Source of the DNA: Polytrichum commune
Taxonomy: Eukaryota; Streptophyta; Polytrichopsida; Polytrichales; Polytrichaceae
Direction of reading: 5' to 3'
NCBI GenBank assembly: GCA_950295325.1
Contig: OX485807.1
Coordinates: 22,165,666 to 22,229,665, forward strand
Length of the DNA: 64,000 bases
Numbering within the stretch: the first letter of the stretch is position 1; each line of letters starts with the position of its first letter. This document shows, piece after piece, positions 58,201-64,000 of this stretch. The position numbers and the translations under genes are program-made. A model generated the notes under the pieces. It was not told where the DNA came from, ran no database searches, and saw only the letters and a list, made by a program, of their open reading frames with translations.

Positions 58201-61200
58201 TAATCACATCCTCCTCTTGAGTCCCATCTACATGAATTAAACTAACCTCACCCTCTTCCACGTCATCTACCCAAGGTGTTAACCCACCGCTAACCCACTC
58301 TTCCTCGGTGAGCACCTCACATGGCTTCAACAATGAGCCCTCTCCTAAACTAACACTAGGAAATTCACTCCCTAAGCCTACTTGGTGAAATGTAACCATT
58401 ACATCAACCTCGGACTCGGGGTACTCCCTTAGCCATTGGGCATAATCCCCATTATCCCCATAATTGTAAAAATTAGGACCTAGACTTCCCGAGCCCGAAT
58501 CTATAACAACCCTTTGACCTTCGGGATGGACGACTCCCACCAATGCCTTGCCAATCTCATTCTCGTTTAAGTCATCAATTTCCTTCTCCAATGGCAAATA
58601 CATCTCCTTCTTCATCCATCCTTCTAATGAACCAATGGACACTATGACCCTATTACCCTCCGGACCATAAGTGATGGATGGTTTAGGTCCACCCCAATTG
58701 ACCATAGCATTCGCCATCCGCAACCAAGGCCTACCTAGCAAAATGGGGAAGGTGTCCTTGTTGGAGTGCATTTTAATGACATGGAAGGTGACCAAGTACT
58801 CCTCACCTCCCGTAGTCATTCTACAATCCTTGATCATCCCCAAAGGCGTAGTCGAACTTTGATTTGCCATATTTATGACCAAAGGTGAAGGCCCCGTGAG
58901 TCCAAGTCCCAATTTTTTCATAGTATCCTCCGGTAGTATATTTAGACTACTCCCTCCGTCGACTAGCACATTAGGAACCACCTTATCTACTATAACAACT
59001 TCTATTTCTATAGCTTTCACGTCTCTTCCACCTTGTGATTGGATCCTAGCGGCTATTTTAGCTTTCACCTTCCTCATCCTCTTGTGTACCGGCATTCCCT
59101 CCTTTAATGTTTTCCTTGCCGTGGGTGAAATTTCCAATAGTTGGCCGAAAGTAATATCCGCCTTGAGTGTACTAAGGTCCGCCCACAAGTCGTACCCGGT
59201 AGATCTTTCCACCTTAGAATTACCCACTACGTCGAATTCGTCTACGGGAACCCCCGGTCCTTCCCATTCACCCACATCGCTATTATCCAAGTCATGTACC
59301 GCATTAGTCCTCTCCCTATCTTGTAAAATTATATTTTCCCTCTCCACATCCTTAGTAGCTCTTCTAGCTACCCTATCCAACTCGGAGAGATTAATCTCTT
59401 CATCCGAAGAGTAATTTCCTTGCTCTCCTATTCCTACCTCCAACGGGGCATCCCCTCTCCTAGCCCTAGTAGTTACCGCTAGTGCAGGTGCTTCTTCAAC
59501 CACACCCTTACCCTTCACTAACTCATATGTAATAGCATTGGTGTGAGGAGGCCATTGACTTTGCTCCTCTCCAATTCTCGTTGGGAGAGGAAGCATGTCA
59601 TCACATGTGGCCTCCAACACTCCATCCATGAACCTAACATCTTGGGAGTTAGATGGTCCCGGATCCGTTGGAGGCGCTTGTCTCCCGTTACTACCATTAG
59701 GTGGAACTCCTTGTCTATTTTGTATTGGAATGTAACCGGTTGTAGTTTGCAAGCCCGCCGGTGGATGAAAAGTTTGCCTAGCATTACTATGGTCATAGTA
59801 TAAGTTAGGTGGCCTAAGTTCATTGGCCGGTACTCCTTGTGGCCTAGCACCTCGCATATTATCCCTTGCTTGTTGTTGTGGATTAGCCACCGGGTAAGGG
59901 ACATTAATTATTTTGTCCGGTTGGCGACACGTATCCGAGGGATGACTTCCTCCACAATTGCTACAATTAAACTCTTGACCTTCGGACCAACATTGTCCTT
60001 GAGCGTGCCACCTTCCACAAAAGGGATGAAATTCCTTCTTCTCTAAATTTTGGCCACCTTGCCCTCTAGGTTGTGGTCCTCTATTGCTTCCATTTCCATA
60101 GTGAGGTGGCGCTTGACCTCGTTGATTTTGTTGAGGTGGGTTACCGTTTCCTCTTTGGTCACGGTTTTGTCCACTTCTACAAAATTGACGCGTGTGGCCC
60201 GGTTGGCCACATTGGACACACCATAATCCGGAAGAATGCCTACCCGACTCAAACGGGGGTGGAGGCCCCGGTTGTTGACTCCGGATCATTAATGACATTT
60301 GATCCGTGAGGCTTTGCATTTGTTTTATCATAGCCTCTTGGAATCCTAGTTGGCTAGCACCTAGTCTTCTCTCAACCTCCTCCAAGTGTGGATCCGTTCT
60401 AGGGGCCGGTAGTGCCAAAAGAGGTGCCGGTTCCCTAACCGCTAAAGGTCGGGGACCGGTGTCCACAATGGCATATGGAATTTGGTTCTCATACTTAGCG
60501 GGTTCTACCGCTACCACACTAGGGCGTATGGGGATGAATTGTGGGATCAATTCATCCTCCCTTCTCCATAGCCTTTCGTGATCTTTATCCAAGTTTTCAA
60601 TATCTCTAGCCGCACGCTTGGCATCCGCCAAGGTCAAGGGATTCCTTTCTAGAACACCCCTAATAGTTCCGGACTTAAAAAACCCTTGAATGAAAAATTG
60701 CTTTAGCGTGTCGTCGTTGAGCATGGTACCCACAAATCTAGTGCACACTAAATCAAACCTCCTAATGTAAGCCGAAATTTCTTCCTCCCTTCCTTGCTTC
60801 AATGACGACAATGCCCTTAATGCGGTACTTTGACCCACTTCCGGCCTAAATTCGTTAAGAAACTCCCTTTGTAATTGTTCCCATCCCCTAAAATGTCCCT
60901 CGGCATGATCCCGATACCATTCATAGGCTTCCCCCTCTAGAGTGGTAGGAAACCACACTAACCAATAACCCGGGTCGGTTATGAGGAAGCTAGCCAACCG
61001 TTCGATATACCGTTCCATGTGCCGAGAGGGGTCCTCATCTTTGGTCCCATAAAATTTAGGGAGATGAGATGGCATATCCATCGCCGCTAAATTTTGTGGA
61101 ACCACAATTGGTAGGCCTCTTGGCCTAACCAATGGGTCTATTGGAGGTATAGGAGGTATGGGCGGAATTGGGGGTATGGGTGGTGGATCCATCCCCCGTT

Positions 61201-61513
61201 CCTCGGCCATGGTGACCGGTGAACTATTCAACAATCCCCTATCAACTTCTACCGGGAATTCTTCTCTAAGTGTGTAATTTTCCGAAGAAGTTTCACCACT
61301 CAATTTGGAGGGAGTGATCTCCTCTTCAAGTTGAGCTCCAAGTTCTAAGGTGTCTAGAATTGACCTAGTCCTAGGTTCGACGTTCAAACAACTCTCTATT
61401 CTAACATTATCTTGTTCTAATCTATCACTGATTTTAGAGGACCGCCTCTTTCGAGTAGATTTCTCTAGTCCTACTATCAAACTTGGTTTTTGTGAGCGAG
61501 TCCTACCTTGCAT
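55274..61513 (-). CDS. Intact Gag-Pol polyprotein of Ty3/gypsy retrotransposon
   Basis: A single frame of 2079 residues, starting at the first ATG after the leader. Gag homology covers about 150-320 (MDMPSHLPKFYG, WYRDHAEGHFRGWEQL, REFLNEFRP). A zinc knuckle CX2CX4HX4C lies at 432-445, followed by two degenerate Cys/His clusters. Protease has LVDGGSS with Asp852. RT runs about 1190-1450 with LRVCVDYRKLN, MPFGLCNAPATFQ and active site FVDDF (1374-1378; Phe replaces the usual Tyr, as in other Athila/Tat-like RTs). RNase H begins at VYCDAS (Asp1522). Integrase has an HHCC region, then Asp1800, Asp1861 and Glu1897 (exact D-D-35-E). The C-terminus ends LFPTRTSGSRCKEYRA, with no chromodomain. No stop or frameshift is present, so one protein would need proteolytic cleavage. 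It probably makes its own cDNA in cytoplasmic particles and integrates in the nucleus. The stop lies 61 bp from the 3' LTR. Confidence 0.95.
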   Translation of the reverse strand: MQGRTRSQKPSLIVGLEKSTRKRRSSKISDRLEQDNVRIESCLNVEPRTRSILDTLELGAQLEEEITPSKLSGETSSENYTLREEFPVEVDRGLLNSSPVTMAEERGMDPPPIPPIPPIPPIPPIDPLVRPRGLPIVVPQNLAAMDMPSHLPKFYGTKDEDPSRHMERYIERLASFLITDPGYWLVWFPTTLEGEAYEWYRDHAEGHFRGWEQLQREFLNEFRPEVGQSTALRALSSLKQGREEEISAYIRRFDLVCTRFVGTMLNDDTLKQFFIQGFFKSGTIRGVLERNPLTLADAKRAARDIENLDKDHERLWRREDELIPQFIPIRPSVVAVEPAKYENQIPYAIVDTGPRPLAVREPAPLLALPAPRTDPHLEEVERRLGASQLGFQEAMIKQMQSLTDQMSLMIRSQQPGPPPPFESGRHSSGLWCVQCGQPGHTRQFCRSGQNRDQRGNGNPPQQNQRGQAPPHYGNGSNRGPQPRGQGGQNLEKKEFHPFCGRWHAQGQCWSEGQEFNCSNCGGSHPSDTCRQPDKIINVPYPVANPQQQARDNMRGARPQGVPANELRPPNLYYDHSNARQTFHPPAGLQTTTGYIPIQNRQGVPPNGSNGRQAPPTDPGPSNSQDVRFMDGVLEATCDDMLPLPTRIGEEQSQWPPHTNAITYELVKGKGVVEEAPALAVTTRARRGDAPLEVGIGEQGNYSSDEEINLSELDRVARRATKDVERENIILQDRERTNAVHDLDNSDVGEWEGPGVPVDEFDVVGNSKVERSTGYDLWADLSTLKADITFGQLLEISPTARKTLKEGMPVHKRMRKVKAKIAARIQSQGGRDVKAIEIEVVIVDKVVPNVLVDGGSSLNILPEDTMKKLGLGLTGPSPLVINMANQSSTTPLGMIKDCRMTTGGEEYLVTFHVIKMHSNKDTFPILLGRPWLRMANAMVNWGGPKPSITYGPEGNRVIVSIGSLEGWMKKEMYLPLEKEIDDLNENEIGKALVGVVHPEGQRVVIDSGSGSLGPNFYNYGDNGDYAQWLREYPESEVDVMVTFHQVGLGSEFPSVSLGEGSLLKPCEVLTEEEWVSGGLTPWVDDVEEGEVSLIHVDGTQEEDVIIESSKLEEPLHFKTTSTGIVVGQDVKDYPNVPSDWYRNKEEQAHVSEADWRYVDVKLKNGKTRQMKMGSKLGEKEVREYSNLVDEFSDTFAWSYDELKGIPREMVEHRIPLIPGARPIRQKERRMNPQLQLLVKAELERLLKAGFIKPVEITDWVSPMVLVKKKNGKLRVCVDYRKLNSCTQKDHFPLPFITLLLEEVGGHSRYTFMDGYAGYNQISIALQDIHKTAFTTPWGTFVWVVMPFGLCNAPATFQRLVMYIFTDLLFKSMTVFVDDFSTQSNVDDHLHCVREALVRCRKMRLALNPDKTFLGVNKGVLLGYVVSEKGREPDPDKIAAISDLATPTNSKGISKLLGHVGWYRELIPNFSKIAVPITHLLKKDVKFEWTDACQKAFEELRDRLSTYPVLIPPNWGKPFHVYCDASNVAIGSALCQATGEKEKDQPIAYASKQLTPAERNYSTTERECLAMVFSVKKFRHYLMCNPVVFFVDHMAIKYLINKAELSGRLARWVLLLEEFDYTVEYKPGRMHLQADHLSRLSEEIGKNPVNDMLVDDSLFVVTSTPEWYAGIVEFLTTHKLPKEWTKEERRKVRVNSRQFVVVGHRLFRRGSDGILRRCVSKTEVEAILIACHDSACGGHFSGQLTGQKILRAGYFWPTLFKDAHDYVRKCDACQRYARDDLRMEMPLHVSLPLIPFEKWGIDYVGEVHPQSSKGMKYIVVATEYLTKWAEAKAVKTDTAEHAATFMYENIISRFGVPKILVSDRGTHFLNDLIREMTEKFKIDHRKTTPYHPQTNGQTERVNGILVSILRKTVIDSKRDWDTKLTAALWAYRTTYKVTTRATPFSLVCGLEATLPIEYEVESLRVAVSTRLTESQSLRNRLTDLEALDEGRRMAAQHIEAIQRRRKITFDKRHKRRALTPGMMVMIQDARKLEFPAKFNAVWLGPYLVYEVFPNNSIQLETLNGELFPTRTSGSRCKEYRA

Positions 61514-62400
61514 TCCATAAGAATCGATCGACCCTCACTTGACCACACATAATCCTAGCAATTCCCCTCTTAATATTTTCACTTGTCTTGGTGTGGTTAT
61601 AATTTTTTTAGGAGGTGAGGAAAAGAACCTGCAAGCCCACTTAGGTGAAAGAATCCCAATAGGGGATAGGCATGTTCATGTTAATTTTTTGGTTAAGTCG
61701 GAGCATCACCTCCGCACCTTCCCGCAAATTAACACTCACCACAATACCGATTGTGAGGGGGTGACCTTCCGAGTAGATTATGTTAAAAGTCGAGGCTTCA
61801 CCCTTCAACTTCTCACACCATCCACAATTCGGGAATTACCCTCTACAACGGATAACAACAATCACGAGTACAAAAGGCATTCCTTAATTAGTTAATGAGT
61901 TCACTTTGAAGAAATAAACATACCTTGAGCAATCGCATCCCCCTGTGAGTTAGCACTCCCCTCAATCGTGACTCAATGTAACAACACCATAAACTTTGTG
62001 AAATATTAATTTAATCTAGAGCATGAAATGACAACTCCCAAAACTTTGAGACTCACCCCGAGGTGAGTGTCAAAGTTCAATGTCCTAAGGTGAATTTACC
62101 CTCTAATGTTTTAATGAGCTACTCGGTTATAGGTTCCTTTTAAGTTTTTAGCAAATCCCCAAAAAGGTTGAGGACGTACCTTCGCCGCGCTCCTTCCTCA
62201 AAAATGAATTTGCGTAATTGACAATGCAATTCATTCCAAGGAATAGTTGAAATACAATGAATTCAAATGTAACCCAAAGAGAGAATACTTACCGAGTTTC
62301 GGGTGCTCCTTCCCTTCTCTCAAGTTTGTGTCTCCAATTTTTCCTAGTTGCCTCCAAGTCTCCTAGTCGCCTCCAAGTCTTATAACTACCTTCCGCTTCG
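61514..62400 (-). other. Untranslated leader of the gypsy element
   Basis: About 0.9 kb between primer-binding site and gag ATG. Nothing conserved is recognised; a 118-codon frame on the opposite strand has no domain. Confidence 0.7.
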
Positions 62401-62418
62401 CTCCCGGCGGACGCACCA
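62401..62418 (-). promoter_or_regulatory. Primer-binding site of the gypsy element
   Basis: On the minus strand, TGGTGCGTCCGCCGGGAG starts 4 nt (TAAT) after the 5' LTR. It begins TGG, complementary to a tRNA CCA end, and its CCGCCGGGAG core resembles complements of plant tRNA-Arg type ends used by Tat elements. The exact tRNA is not verified. Confidence 0.7.
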
Positions 62419-62422
62419 ATTA

Positions 62423-64000
62423 CGTGAGGCCAAACCCCCCACCCTTAAGCGTCCGTAGTCCGAGTAGTGGGTTTGGGCTCACATTCCTCCGCGGTATTGG
62501 ATTTGGACTTGGATGAGTCCATAGTGCAAGGTTCACCCTTCAAGTGGTCTTGGATTTAAATGGAATTTCACTTTTAACAACTCAATGTACGATTTCAATA
62601 CGTATGTGGAGAATGCACAAGTTAACTATGTTATTTTAACCTCCTTATGCTCGGGTGCTATTTTGTCTTTGTTTGCTTCTAACGTCCATCCGGCCGCTTT
62701 AGCTACACAAGCCCTTAAGGATATCCCTCTCCTAAATGGAGTCCGTGCCGTTGACTCTATACTACCACTTGAACTATCACTTGTGTATTCCGTATCGCTA
62801 CTATAAGAGGTCTCACTTGGTGTCTCCATACCGTACATAAGCCTTTAAGTATTAAGAAATACTTATGTGACTTATGTCAATCTCTCCCTCGCACCTTTGG
62901 TCTTTACTTCCTTTGTCTTGCCATCGCGAGAGTGCTCCACATTCTCCATTAATTTGTGCACGTGGTTTATTTTTAAAGAGAGGATGCAAGTGTTAAAAAA
63001 AACACTATTCTCTATAGTCAATCTCAAATACATTTACTTGTGAAAGCCACCATAACACTAACTAGCATAATGTAACTAACTACTTGTCTATGAGCTAATT
63101 AGGTAGGCTATCTACTAAGCTCCTTCATGAACCCATCTCTTTACTTTCTAATTACATAAACCTAGCTCCTTCATAAACCCAGCTCCTTCATAAACCCAGC
63201 TTCTTAGCTTCTAACTAAACAAACCCAGCTCCTTTATAAACCCAGCTCCTTCATGAACCCACAACTTTGTAGTTGTAATCCCCAACTACCTCACTAATTA
63301 TTCAAGCCCTTAACTAATCTTCCTACCTAATTTCCCTAATTCTACTAACAACCCCTTTCTAATCACACAATTCTTCTATAATCCTAAAATCCTAAAATCC
63401 TAGAGAGGAGAGGGGGAGAGAGAATTTCCTAACTTCACTAAGACTAACTAATCCACACAAGTATATTTTTGCATTCATCACAACATCAAGTGCTCAACTC
63501 TTAAACATGGAACTTGCAACCACGTGTATTCAAAACATGAACTTTAAGTACCACAAATTGGAATCATGAATTAACTTTAAAATCCTTCACGTCAACACTA
63601 ATTCTACCAAGAGGTCAAGCCCTCTTCAAGGCTAACAAGCCTTGGCTCTCAAACTAAAAACTAAGCACACACATGTGCTCCAATATGGCTTCCCACACCC
63701 ACACTTATAACTCGTGGGGTGCCTTGGAGCACAAAGGAAAGAGAGGATGAGTGAGGGAAGAATGAGGGATTATATAGTAAGCTTGAGGGGGTGAGCACCC
63801 TCAAGGCTCACGATAAGCCCTTGAGATTTCCTCCTACTTAGTAGGCGCCAATCCTATCTTCTAAGCCTTCCTCCCTCAAATGATCAACAAGGATCCTAAT
63901 TCGAACATTTAACTAGCCTTGGCTTTCTACCTACCACACTTTACCAAACTTGGGATGCTTCAACCCAAACTTAGCCTCCTTCGCTTTCCGCCGCCATAAC
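62423..64000 (-). repeat. 5' LTR, truncated by window edge
   Basis: Collinear with 53158-54735 without indels. Its U5 end reads CCTCACG instead of CCTCACA (position 62423), a probable point change. The TATA-like motif is at 63777-63768 and AATAAA at 62971-62966. About 0.48 kb of U3 lies beyond the window. Confidence 0.92.

Larger units (their letters stand above)
53158..64000 (-). mobile_element. Young full-length Ty3/gypsy (Tat/Athila branch) retrotransposon; right end off window
   Basis: Oriented right to left: 5' LTR from 62423 past the window edge, primer-binding site, 0.9-kb leader, one gag-pol frame (61513-55274), 3' LTR 53158-55212. LTR ends are TGTGAGCCC..GGCCTCACA on the element's strand, confirmed by two solo LTRs with target duplications. 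Over the 1578 bp visible in both LTRs I count three differences (53158/62423, 53641/62906, 53913/63178) and no indels, so insertion was recent. The left flanking 5 bp is GTAAG; its partner lies outside the window. The lack of a chromodomain and the DGGSS protease fit the Tat/Athila branch. Confidence 0.93.

Noticed and set aside
58875-59414. 179-codon plus-strand frame opposite gag-pol
   Set aside because: Antisense shadow of the protease region of an intact polyprotein.
61539-61895. 118-codon plus-strand frame in the gypsy leader
   Set aside because: Some Tat elements carry an antisense ORF, but usually between pol and the 3' LTR; this one is in the leader, has no recognisable domain and no comparison copy.

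Overview
The window reads as nuclear DNA of a land plant: AT-rich, dominated by plant-type transposable elements, with short T/TA-rich introns and one clear protein gene. There is no operon structure, organellar gene, rRNA or tRNA gene. The mix (a Tat/Athila-branch Ty3 element, LINE relics with an APE-like endonuclease and a jockey/I-like RT, a Tc1-like DD34E relic, many hAT relics and MITEs) suggests a large, repeat-rich genome, possibly a fern or gymnosperm. That placement is inference and I hold it loosely.

Layout. Positions 1-29.8 kb are repeat graveyard. They hold a hAT element with target duplication (1540-2859) that splits a 138-codon open frame, a tRNA-type SINE with a 12-bp target duplication (3148-3410), MITEs (5598-5929, 6634-6860, 10383-10612), a decayed LINE (about 10850-13690) split by a solo LTR (11396-12543), a LINE endonuclease relic (about 14990-15860), a Tc1-like relic (18113-19165), a miRNA-like hairpin (19754-19887), a long-inverted-repeat structure (about 21450-24493) carrying a G-rich hAT-type element (22020-22660), and a MITE with a 10-bp duplication (26641-26928).

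Positions 29.85-36 kb are the genic island. A purine-rich tract and CT-rich leader precede a 252-residue nuclear protein with six identical AT-hooks (34501-35259).

Positions 36.4-53.1 kb are again repeats: a third CACTA-like MITE, a second SINE copy, a decayed chromovirus-like Ty3 pol with a LINE 3' fragment inside it, a GTTGAC-rich palindromic tract, a complete TA-flanked DNA transposon with perfect 17-bp terminal repeats and a broken DDE transposase (43899-47066), a 142-bp tandem array, and a second solo LTR with TTGTT duplications (49342-51187).

Positions 53158 to the right edge hold a very young Ty3/gypsy element on the minus strand. It has a single uninterrupted Gag-Pol frame of 2079 residues with all catalytic residues, and LTRs that differ at only three of about 1578 positions I compared by eye. 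The two solo LTRs share its terminal sequences, so this family has both old, recombined copies and a recent, potentially active one. Its junction at the 3' LTR is odd: I see no polypurine tract, but a primer-binding-site-like sequence pointing the other way.

Apart from the AT-hook gene and the gypsy polyprotein, no reading frame here looks like an intact gene.
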